Assembly: GCA_002328825.1 (NCBI GenBank)
Contig: DCWI01000048.1
Span: 513 to 7,343 of the forward strand
Source: Nitrospiraceae bacterium UBA2166
Lineage (GTDB): Bacteria > Nitrospirota > Nitrospiria > Nitrospirales > UBA2166
Direction of reading: 5' to 3'
Length of the DNA: 6,831 nt
The notes beneath the pieces were generated by a model. The model was not told the origin of the DNA and ran no database searches. It saw nothing but the letters and a program-made list of their open reading frames with translations. Of this stretch, positions 1 through 5,826 are shown in pieces. The translations under genes and the position numbers were made by a program. Positions within the stretch are counted from its first letter, which is position 1, and each line of letters opens with the position of its first letter.

Positions 1-477
1 GATGTAATGAAAGAATCTGCACAGGCTGCGTTAAGCTACATTCGCTCACGTGGGCACCACTTTAAACTCCCAGAGGACATCTTTTCGGAAATTGATATTC
101 ACTTGCACGTCCCTGCAGGCGCTATCCCTAAGGACGGGCCATCAGCAGGCATCACATTGGCATCAGCCTTAACCTCAGCGCTGACAAACATCCCTGTTCG
201 ACACAACGTCGCCATGACAGGTGAAGTGACCCTCCGCGGACGTGTTCTTCCTGTAGGAGGACTTAAAGAGAAGATCCTTGCTGCACGACGAGAGAAGTTG
301 TCTCGCGTTATCCTACCAAAACGAAACCAGAAGGATTTTGAAGATATTCCAAAACACCTTCTACGCGGCATGCAGTTTATCTTTGCAGAAACTGTGGATG
401 ATGTCCTTCATGCCGCTCTCAGTTCCATCAAATTTAAGCCATCTAGCCGGGCTCAAGGAGCCAGCAACCTCCCCTAG
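1..477 (+). CDS. lon: Lon ATP-dependent protease, C-terminal proteolytic domain (5' partial)
   Basis: This is the 3' end of an ATP-dependent serine protease that degrades misfolded and short-lived regulatory proteins in the cytoplasm. The reading frame is open from base 1, so the gene begins upstream; the visible 158 codons are only the end of a protein usually near 800 residues. The Lon catalytic Ser/Lys dyad is intact. The serine lies in PKDGPSAG (Ser codon at 142-144) and the lysine in VGGLKEK (Lys codon at 265-267). Other family signatures are HLHVPAGAIPKDGPSAG, MTGEVTLRGRVLPVGG and, near the end, ETVDDVLHAAL. The tail after that motif (about 20 residues, Ser/Lys/Arg-rich) is variable in the family. 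The N-terminal substrate-binding and AAA+ domains lie outside the window. The TAG stop is immediately followed by the ATG of thiL, so the two are probably co-transcribed and translationally coupled. Family assignment is very secure. Confidence 0.97.
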   Translation, partial: DVMKESAQAALSYIRSRGHHFKLPEDIFSEIDIHLHVPAGAIPKDGPSAGITLASALTSALTNIPVRHNVAMTGEVTLRGRVLPVGGLKEKILAARREKLSRVILPKRNQKDFEDIPKHLLRGMQFIFAETVDDVLHAALSSIKFKPSSRAQGASNLP

Positions 478-1503
478 ATGCCCGAGGTAACCCAACTCGC
501 AGAATTCTCACTGATTCAGCGTATCGCAAAGCGGTTTGGGGAACTTCGAAATCAAACTCTTGTCGGAATTGGCGATGATTGTGCCATCACTCAACCCAAT
601 TCAAAAAACCTACAGCTGATAACAACGGATCTTCTGGTCGAAGGAGTTCATTTTAATCGACACTTCACAAACTCCCGTGATATTGGGTACAAAGCAATGG
701 TCGCAAATCTCAGCGATATTGCGGCGATGGGAGGTACTCCTCTCCAATTTCTTACTTCAATCGCAATTCCACCGTCCTTTACCAGAAAAGACGTGGATGC
801 TCTATATGAAGGAATAATGAAACCTGCCAAGGCCTCGGGTGTTGCCTTGATTGGAGGGGACACCTCCAGTTCACCCAAGAAACTATTTCTTTCACTCACG
901 CTCATTGGCAAAGTTAAACCCTCACACGTTATCCACCGAACTGGATTGCAGGTCGGAGACGAGATTTTTGTTACAGGGACCTTAGGGGATTCCAATGCGG
1001 GACTTCGTATCCTTAAGACACCTCCGCACAAACATATACCTCGCGCATCCCTAACATGGCTTTCCCAACGACATCTTCGCCCAACAGCGCGACTTCGAGC
1101 GGGACAACTACTGGCAAAACATAAAATTGCCACGGCAATGATCGACCTATCAGATGGATTAAGCGGAGACTTAGCTCGCATATGTGAATTGAACTCTGTT
1201 GGAGCCACAGTCAATATCACACATCTCCCCATTTCTAAAGCATTGTGCACATACGCGCATTACATCGGCAAACAAGCATACAAGATAGCACTCCAAGGGG
1301 GGGAAGATTATGAACTCCTCTTTACCGTCAGACCAGAGTCACTTCCACGCATTAAACGGTGGAAAACACAAGGCCTTCTCGATGCAACCCACATCGGAAC
1401 GATTACACCAAAGCGGAAAGGGATTCAGATAATCACACCAGCAGGTTTACTCCAGCCTATGCGAATCAAAAGCTATGATCACTTTCAACGAAGACAGCAT
1501 TAG
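478..1503 (+). CDS. thiL: Thiamine-monophosphate kinase ThiL
   Basis: ThiL phosphorylates thiamine monophosphate with ATP to give thiamine diphosphate, the active cofactor, in the last step of bacterial thiamine synthesis. The 341-residue product has the usual family length. Motifs appear in the expected order: GIGDDCA (30-36), TTDLLVEGVHF (49-59), NLSDIAAMG (77-85), GGDTS (126-130), IDLSDGL (212-218) and GGEDYELLF (274-282). The acidic residues in these motifs bind Mg-ATP and substrate in the PurM/ThiL fold: an N-terminal AIRS-like half, then a C-terminal half. The ATG at 478 directly follows the lon stop. The nearest Shine-Dalgarno-like run, AAGGAG at 455-460, is 17 bases away, which is long, so start-up probably depends on ribosomes finishing lon. 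The family stop-proximal SYDHF is present, so the protein is complete. No pathway neighbours (thiE, thiD) are visible; lon-thiL adjacency reflects housekeeping packing rather than a thiamine operon. Confidence 0.96.
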   Translation: MPEVTQLAEFSLIQRIAKRFGELRNQTLVGIGDDCAITQPNSKNLQLITTDLLVEGVHFNRHFTNSRDIGYKAMVANLSDIAAMGGTPLQFLTSIAIPPSFTRKDVDALYEGIMKPAKASGVALIGGDTSSSPKKLFLSLTLIGKVKPSHVIHRTGLQVGDEIFVTGTLGDSNAGLRILKTPPHKHIPRASLTWLSQRHLRPTARLRAGQLLAKHKIATAMIDLSDGLSGDLARICELNSVGATVNITHLPISKALCTYAHYIGKQAYKIALQGGEDYELLFTVRPESLPRIKRWKTQGLLDATHIGTITPKRKGIQIITPAGLLQPMRIKSYDHFQRRQH

Positions 1504-1522
1504 ACTCTTCGCCAAACGAAGA
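1489..1522 (+). repeat. Two mutually exclusive 6-bp hairpins at the thiL/HD-gene junction
   Basis: The six-base word CGAAGA occurs at 1489-1494 and again at 1517-1522, and its reverse complement TCTTCG lies between them at 1506-1511. The middle copy can pair with either flank, giving an 11-base loop with the first copy or a 5-base loop with the second. The element spans the thiL stop codon and ends 6 bases before the weak AAGGA ribosome site (1528-1532) of the next gene. No T-run follows, so it is not a classic intrinsic terminator. A regulatory or RNA-stability role is only inference; stems this short can arise by chance. Confidence 0.3.
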
Positions 1523-1545
1523 AATACAAGGAAAAAGACACCCCA

Positions 1546-2964
1546 ATGAATACGCCTACGGATATAGAAGGCTCTCGTACATATGATGGCCCAACTGTGT
1601 ACAACGGACTCTCGCTTCTTGCCGACCCTATCCACCAGTACATTTCACTTACCGTCCCCACCACTTCCGACCCTGAAGAAACAACAGAAAAAGATCTTCT
1701 TGATTCCCTCTGGCTACAACGACTACGCTCCATCTATCAATTGCAAAGTACACGTTGGGTTTTTCCCTCTGCCGAACATAGCAGGTTTCAACATTCTATT
1801 GGCGCAATGCATATTGCAGGTCGATTTGCCCGACATCTCTACCCTTCATTAAAGCAAACGTTTCCCAATCTCCCCTCACCCCACTACATTGAAGAACTCT
1901 TGCGTATCGCAGCTTTGCTCCACGACATTGGGCACGGTCCGTTTTGCCATTTCTTTGACCAAAATATCCTCGCTCCATTTCACATCACGCATGAACAAAT
2001 TGGGCAAACAATCATCACAGACCAACTTGGAGACTTGATCCAAACATTATCGCGCAGTCCTCATGGTTCATTCTTACCAGGAGAAACAATTGACCCATCT
2101 TACATTGCGTTTCTCATCCTCAAAGACCCCACACAAGATAATGGAAACTATCCACGATGGCTGACCACACTCCAACCAATCCTCGGTGGAGTTTATACCG
2201 CCGACAACTTAGATTATGTGCTCCGAGATGCCTATATGTGCGGAGTCGCGATCGGCCCAGTCGATCTCACTCGGATTATCCACTATACATTCATCACACC
2301 AAAGGGTTTGACCATTCATAGGGCTGGTATTCCAGCACTTCAAATGTTTTTGAATGCTCGCTTATATCTTTACTCAAATGTATATTACCATCGAACTACA
2401 CGAGCAATTGACATTCATCTTCGGGATATTTTCAGAGAAACGATGCAAGTCATTTTCCCGCATCACCCACTCGAAAGTCTTGAGAAATACTTATTTTTGA
2501 CAGATACGGCACTTCTTGAAACTGTACGACAATGGCCTATCTCCCCCGATCCAAAGAAACAGCAACTCGGAACTGAATGGCATCGAGTGTTATACCGAAA
2601 AACAAAATGGAAAACGGCGTATGAAGTAAGCCTTCCCTCGCGTAATTATCAATGGGATTCTCAACCATTTGATAGCGAGAATTTCGAACGAAAAGTCAGA
2701 GCATTTCTCCCAGATATCTTGAAAAATATCGAGTTCAGAGTTGATATAGCCAACAAAGACGGGCGCCCAATTAACCCATTAAATATGGGAAATTTCCAGA
2801 TCTATGTGTATGACCCTTCAACAAAAGTAGTTTCAAAAGAAGCTTTGAAGGATAGTTTGGATTACATTCCATCGCGAATCGCTCACTTGCGAGTTTTTGC
2901 ACTCAACCATGATACAGATGCCGAGCTTTCACACGCCGCAAAGACAGCGCTCGACATTGTTTGA
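1546..2964 (+). CDS. HD-domain metal-dependent phosphohydrolase, dGTPase/SAMHD1-like
   Basis: This 472-residue cytoplasmic protein belongs to the HD superfamily group that includes bacterial dNTP triphosphohydrolases and SAMHD1 (COG1078-like). No signal peptide or membrane segment is visible. The N-terminal family block contains DPIH (27-30) and LQRLRSIYQL (57-66). HSRFQHSIG (78-86) follows, with His83 as first metal ligand. The HD pair itself is LLHDIGHGPFCH (124-135), His126-Asp127. The last metal-ligand region is ADNLDYVLRDA (219-229), where Asp220 aligns with the final Asp of SAMHD1 and is followed by LDY and RD. All four metal ligands are thus present and the enzyme is probably active. 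Residues after about 300 are a less conserved C-terminal region I cannot assign. The likely reaction is hydrolysis of dNTP to nucleoside plus triphosphate, but members also act on other phosphate esters, so the substrate is unknown. Start ATG 1546 has AAGGA at 1528-1532, 13 bases upstream. It lies 42 bp after thiL and 78 bp before tatA, same strand. Confidence 0.9.
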   Translation: MNTPTDIEGSRTYDGPTVYNGLSLLADPIHQYISLTVPTTSDPEETTEKDLLDSLWLQRLRSIYQLQSTRWVFPSAEHSRFQHSIGAMHIAGRFARHLYPSLKQTFPNLPSPHYIEELLRIAALLHDIGHGPFCHFFDQNILAPFHITHEQIGQTIITDQLGDLIQTLSRSPHGSFLPGETIDPSYIAFLILKDPTQDNGNYPRWLTTLQPILGGVYTADNLDYVLRDAYMCGVAIGPVDLTRIIHYTFITPKGLTIHRAGIPALQMFLNARLYLYSNVYYHRTTRAIDIHLRDIFRETMQVIFPHHPLESLEKYLFLTDTALLETVRQWPISPDPKKQQLGTEWHRVLYRKTKWKTAYEVSLPSRNYQWDSQPFDSENFERKVRAFLPDILKNIEFRVDIANKDGRPINPLNMGNFQIYVYDPSTKVVSKEALKDSLDYIPSRIAHLRVFALNHDTDAELSHAAKTALDIV

Positions 2965-2990
2965 CGAAAATACGTTCGTTGCACCAACAG

Positions 2991-3011
2991 TCCAAGTTTG
3001 ATACACTTGGA
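2991..3011 (+). repeat. Inverted repeat / hairpin upstream of tatA
   Basis: TCCAAGT (2991-2997) is the exact reverse complement of ACTTGGA (3005-3011), separated by a 7-base spacer. It lies in the gap between the HD-protein gene and tatA, ending 31 bases before the tatA ATG. It has no downstream T-run, so it is unlikely to be a strong intrinsic terminator. It could be a protein operator, an RNA processing or stability stem, or chance. It also argues that the TTG at 2998, which falls inside its loop, is not the tatA start. Confidence 0.4.
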
Positions 3012-3034
3012 TCTCCTCAAACTACGACACCACT

Positions 3035-3038
3035 GGAG
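3035..3038 (+). promoter_or_regulatory. Shine-Dalgarno site of tatA
   Basis: GGAG sits 4 bases before the ATG at 3043. The spacing is rather short, but it is the only purine-rich match near any candidate start. Together with the protein alignment it favours ATG 3043 over the in-frame TTG at 2998, which would add 15 residues (including two His and an Arg) ahead of the membrane helix. Confidence 0.55.
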
Positions 3039-3042
3039 TACA

Positions 3043-3384
3043 ATGTTCGGAATAGGGATGCCAGAGCTTGTTATTGTTCTACTGGTAGCGTTTTTGCTTT
3101 TCGGGCCTCAAAAACTTCCTGAGCTTGGCCGATCAATTGGAAAGGCTCTCAAAGGGTTTCGTAACGTGACCGATGATGTCAAACAATCAATCGAACCAGA
3201 CCTCAATGCCGTTCAGCATGAGTTCACTGCTCTTCAGGAAAACATTGCGACTTCAGCAAGCGAAGTTGAAAATAACCTTTCCTTAAATCCCATAGATAAT
3301 GACACCAACCCCTCTTCAGACTCTAACCTCGATACTGATCTTGAAGTGCCGCGCACCCGCTCAGACCCTTCCAGGGAAGCCTGA
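3043..3384 (+). CDS. tatA: Sec-independent (Tat) translocase protein TatA/TatB family
   Basis: TatA-family subunits assemble on substrate-loaded TatC in the inner membrane and form the passage for folded proteins with twin-arginine signals. The 113-residue product has one N-terminal membrane helix (about 6-20), the hinge FGPQKLPELG (20-29), an amphipathic helix to about residue 45, and then a polar, acidic, Asn/Asp/Ser-rich tail. Numbered from ATG 3043, it lines up without gaps with E. coli TatA at Phe20-Gly21 and Lys37-Gly38-Phe39. It also matches E. coli TatB at Phe2, Ile4, Gly5, Glu8 and GPQ-x-LP (21-26). The roughly 65-residue tail is long for a TatA and closer to TatB. No second tatA or tatB lies in the window, so the protein may do both jobs. 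I call it TatA because of Phe20 and Phe39; TatB is the main alternative. It precedes htrA by 47 bp and shares the locus with tatC. Confidence 0.88.
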   Translation: MFGIGMPELVIVLLVAFLLFGPQKLPELGRSIGKALKGFRNVTDDVKQSIEPDLNAVQHEFTALQENIATSASEVENNLSLNPIDNDTNPSSDSNLDTDLEVPRTRSDPSREA

Positions 3385-3431
3385 TCACTAAAAGCGTCGG
3401 ACATGAACCCCGTGTAATCTGCTTGTTTCAA

Positions 3432-4910
3432 ATGCCCGTCACTTCTCATAGCCTCACATCACGAATCTATACGATCCTTCCCTGCAGGGTTCTACTAACA
3501 GTCCTCATACTTACAGTTGCGCATCTTCCCATAGCAATTAGCCAAGCGAAAAAACATCCGTTACCACTTCAAGGCTTTTCAGATGTTGTGAAAGCTGTTA
3601 GCCCTACAGTTGTCTTTATCTCTTCCGAAGGAGCCGAAACACTTGAGAACAAAAACAGAACAGCCCCTCGTGAACCCTCCTCTCCATTCCCGTTTCCTCC
3701 CAACACACCATTTCCATTTCAACCCCAAGACCAAGTGCCTCAGGAACGGACGGGGTCCGGAATTTTAATTGATTCAAGGGGCTATATCGTTACCAACAAT
3801 CACGTTGTTGAAGGAGCAACAACCATTACCGTCACACTTTCCGACAGACGAGAATTTAGAGGAACCATTGCCGGAACAGACCCACAGACAGACTTAGCTG
3901 TTATTACCATCCACGGTGACGATCTCCCCTCGATGCAATGGAGTGATTCTGACCAAGCTGAGGTAGGTGATCTAGTTCTGGCTATTGGAAGTCCTTTTGG
4001 ATTAACACAGACAGTTACAATGGGGATTATCAGTGCACTTGGACGAGGAAATGTTGGAATAACAGAGTATGAAGACTTTATTCAAACTGATGCTGCCATT
4101 AATCCAGGAAACTCGGGTGGCCCTCTAGTCAATATGGCAGGAGACTTGATCGGAATAAACACCGCAATCTTTTCCCAAACGGGTGGATCAGCTGGCATTG
4201 GATTTGCAATTCCAAGTAATATCGCACAACACATCGTTAACAGCTTAATTCAAACTGGAACTGTTGTTCGTGGCTGGCTTGGAGTATCTATTCAGGATAT
4301 GACTCCTTCTCTCGCAAAAGCGTTTGGCCTCGAAACCATGAAGGGCGCACTCATAGGCCAAGTCCTTGCTAATAGCCCTGCGGAAAAAGCTGGCCTTAAG
4401 CAAGGGGATCTCATTATTCGATACGAGAATAAGCTGATTGATAACGTGAGCCAGATCCGCAATGCCGCTGCACAATCTCAAGCAGGAACGAGTGTCGACG
4501 TCACTGTTATTAGAGATGGAAAGACACATACCCTCCACGTCACCGTTGCGGTCAGACCTCTTGATCTGTCCGCAAGTACGGGCTCATTTTCTGGCGAAGG
4601 TGAAAACTTTGATAATGTCTTATCAGATCTTCGTATCCAAGATCTTACTCTTGAGGCACTAGAACGTCTTGATCTTCCAATCGACACCTCCGGGGTACTT
4701 GTAGAAGCTGTGCGTCCAAACTCGCCAGCTGCCAGCGAGAGCATGCGTCAAGGAGACATTATTCAGCAGATTCGATTTTCTGGAACGCAGATCAAGATTA
4801 CAAACATGAGCGACTTCTATAATGTGGCGCAAACAATTGAGAAAGACGATATGATCATTCTGCTTGTCCTTCGGCAAGGAAACAGCCTGTTTGTCCCACT
4901 TCAACCCTAA
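3432..4910 (+). CDS. Periplasmic HtrA/DegP/DegQ-type serine endoprotease with two PDZ domains
   Basis: This is an envelope quality-control protease (and in some members chaperone) that degrades misfolded periplasmic proteins. From ATG 3432 it has 492 residues, typical of DegP/MucD. The N-terminus is a Sec-type signal peptide with hydrophobic core VLLTVLILTVAHLPIAIS (about 22-37) and likely cleavage near SQA-KK; there is no twin-arginine motif. The trypsin-like domain carries the full triad: His124 in TNNHVVEG, Asp154 in PQTDLAV and Ser228 in NPGNSGGPLV. Two PDZ domains follow: the first begins near RGWLGVSI (280-287) and spans to about 375, the second covers about 400-485 with SPAASESMRQGDII. 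A Pro/Phe-rich stretch (84-98) falls in the early loop that varies among HtrA proteins. A TTG at 3423 would add only three residues. No convincing Shine-Dalgarno site precedes either start. The gene is nested between tatA (47 bp) and tatC (10 bp), implying co-expression. The degP, degQ and mucD names cannot be separated from sequence alone. Confidence 0.95.
   Translation: MPVTSHSLTSRIYTILPCRVLLTVLILTVAHLPIAISQAKKHPLPLQGFSDVVKAVSPTVVFISSEGAETLENKNRTAPREPSSPFPFPPNTPFPFQPQDQVPQERTGSGILIDSRGYIVTNNHVVEGATTITVTLSDRREFRGTIAGTDPQTDLAVITIHGDDLPSMQWSDSDQAEVGDLVLAIGSPFGLTQTVTMGIISALGRGNVGITEYEDFIQTDAAINPGNSGGPLVNMAGDLIGINTAIFSQTGGSAGIGFAIPSNIAQHIVNSLIQTGTVVRGWLGVSIQDMTPSLAKAFGLETMKGALIGQVLANSPAEKAGLKQGDLIIRYENKLIDNVSQIRNAAAQSQAGTSVDVTVIRDGKTHTLHVTVAVRPLDLSASTGSFSGEGENFDNVLSDLRIQDLTLEALERLDLPIDTSGVLVEAVRPNSPAASESMRQGDIIQQIRFSGTQIKITNMSDFYNVAQTIEKDDMIILLVLRQGNSLFVPLQP
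3681..3725 (+). repeat. Pro/Phe low-complexity segment in the HtrA protease
   Basis: This part of the protease gene encodes residues 84-98, with two near-copies of a PFPF unit (SPFPFPP, then TPFPFQP) separated by one Asn. It is followed by a Gln/Pro-rich linker that leads into the conserved GSGILID strand. HtrA proteins often carry a flexible Pro/Gly/Phe-rich loop here, the LA-loop region, which in DegP takes part in oligomer contacts. The role in this protein is inferred only from that position. Confidence 0.5.
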
Positions 4911-4920
4911 CGACCCTACT

Positions 4921-5793
4921 ATGCCATCACTCCACTCCAAGCAATCCGCGGCAAGTAAATTTTTCCAGCGGATTCACAACAAAATGTTTCCGGCAATTGA
5001 TGACAAAAGGATGCCCCTTCTTCTTCACCTGACGGAACTGCGCACACGGCTAGTTCGCGCTGCAATCATTATGAGCATTGTCTTTCTAGGTGCCTTTTAT
5101 TTTGCGCCAACACTTATGACGTGGGTTCAAGCTCCTTTATATTCCTATTTCTCACCTTCAAAGATGACATGGGTTCCTTCCGGATTATCTGATATTACAT
5201 TTATCTTTCTCTCCCCTGCTGAAGCATTCTGGAACAGCATCAAGGTCGCAGCAGTTGTCGCAACATTTATTGTCATGCCCTATGCACTGTATGAAGTATG
5301 GAAATTTGCAGAGCCTGGCCTCCGCGTCAACGAGCGAAGGTTTACACTCCCCTTTGTGACGTTATGCAGCACTATGTTTTACCTCGGCATCTCATTCTGT
5401 TATCTCGTTGTTCTTCCGTTCGCACTTAATTTTCTCGTTGGATATGGCATCGATGCAGGATTTACACCCCAGCTCTCAATTGGAATTTTCGTTGGATTTA
5501 ATTTGTGGCTACTACTTGTTTTTGGCCTGATTTTTGAGCTGCCAATGCTAATGACATTGCTAGCGAAGTTGGGCCTTGTCGATGCTCCATGGCTCCGAAA
5601 ATACCGAAAGTGGGCCTACCTTTGTTTCTTTATCCTTGGTGCCATCCTTACTCCAACGCCAGACCCTTTTAACCAGACTTTGATGGCTGTGCCGCTCGTT
5701 GTTTTCTACGAGGTAGGCATAGTAGGTGCACGTTTTTTTTCGAAACCCGCTGAGGTTGAAGTGCCCCACGTAATCCAAACGACAAATCGCTAA
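4921..5793 (+). CDS. tatC: Sec-independent protein translocase TatC
   Basis: TatC is the six-helix inner-membrane receptor that binds twin-arginine signal peptides and recruits TatA. From ATG 4921 the product has 290 residues. Family marks are HLTELRTRL (36-44), PYALYEVWKFAEPGL (120-134) with Glu125, NERR (137-140), FELPML (205-210) and TPDPFNQTL (246-254) with Asp248 and Gln252. Glu125, Asp248 and Gln252 align with the functionally important E. coli TatC residues Glu103, Asp211 and Gln215. Hydrophobic segments near 46-65, 108-124, 145-172, 186-208, 229-243 and 254-270 fit six helices. The start is uncertain. ATG 4921 is 10 bp after the htrA stop but lacks a Shine-Dalgarno site and gives about 24 more residues before HLxELR than E. 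coli TatC. ATG 4984, with a weak GCGGA 10 bases upstream, would give 269 residues and a more typical N-terminus. A TTG at 4864 inside htrA is unlikely. Confidence 0.95.
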   Translation: MPSLHSKQSAASKFFQRIHNKMFPAIDDKRMPLLLHLTELRTRLVRAAIIMSIVFLGAFYFAPTLMTWVQAPLYSYFSPSKMTWVPSGLSDITFIFLSPAEAFWNSIKVAAVVATFIVMPYALYEVWKFAEPGLRVNERRFTLPFVTLCSTMFYLGISFCYLVVLPFALNFLVGYGIDAGFTPQLSIGIFVGFNLWLLLVFGLIFELPMLMTLLAKLGLVDAPWLRKYRKWAYLCFFILGAILTPTPDPFNQTLMAVPLVVFYEVGIVGARFFSKPAEVEVPHVIQTTNR

Positions 5794-5814
5794 ACAACAT
5801 TTAATAATGAGAAC

Positions 5815-5818
5815 GGGA
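5815..5818 (+). promoter_or_regulatory. Probable Shine-Dalgarno site of moeA
   Basis: GGGA lies 8 bases before the ATG at 5827, within the AT-rich 33-bp gap after tatC. The spacing is good and the match is modest. It supports 5827 as the start rather than the in-frame ATG at 5842, five codons further on. Confidence 0.4.
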
Positions 5819-5826
5819 ATTTAAAT

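Noticed and set aside
648..1250. Long open frame on the minus strand opposite thiL (200 codons)
   Set aside because: It lies wholly inside a well-conserved thiL gene. Its translation shows no recognisable domain and is rich in Ser/Arg/Cys, as is typical of an antisense shadow.
1546..2964. HD phosphohydrolase as an anti-phage dNTPase
   Set aside because: The fold would allow it, but the neighbours are all housekeeping genes and no defence partner, mobile element or composition shift is present. I kept it as a general phosphohydrolase.
2961..2966. TTGACG as a possible -35 box for the tat locus
   Set aside because: At 17 bases downstream the sequence is CCAACA, which does not resemble a -10 box. 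The word also overlaps the stop codon of the HD gene.
2998..3042. TTG start giving a 128-residue TatA
   Set aside because: The extra 15 residues precede the TatA membrane helix with charged residues, and the TTG sits in the loop of an inverted repeat. Residue numbering from ATG 3043 matches E. coli TatA/TatB exactly.
3432..3545. Tat-type or lipoprotein signal on the HtrA protease
   Set aside because: There is no twin-arginine pair before the hydrophobic core, and the only early cysteine precedes the core rather than following it in a lipobox, so a Sec signal peptide fits best.
5800..5808. TTTAATAAT as a possible -10 box for moeA
   Set aside because: No acceptable -35 hexamer lies 16-18 bases upstream; an AT-rich word alone is not enough to call a promoter.
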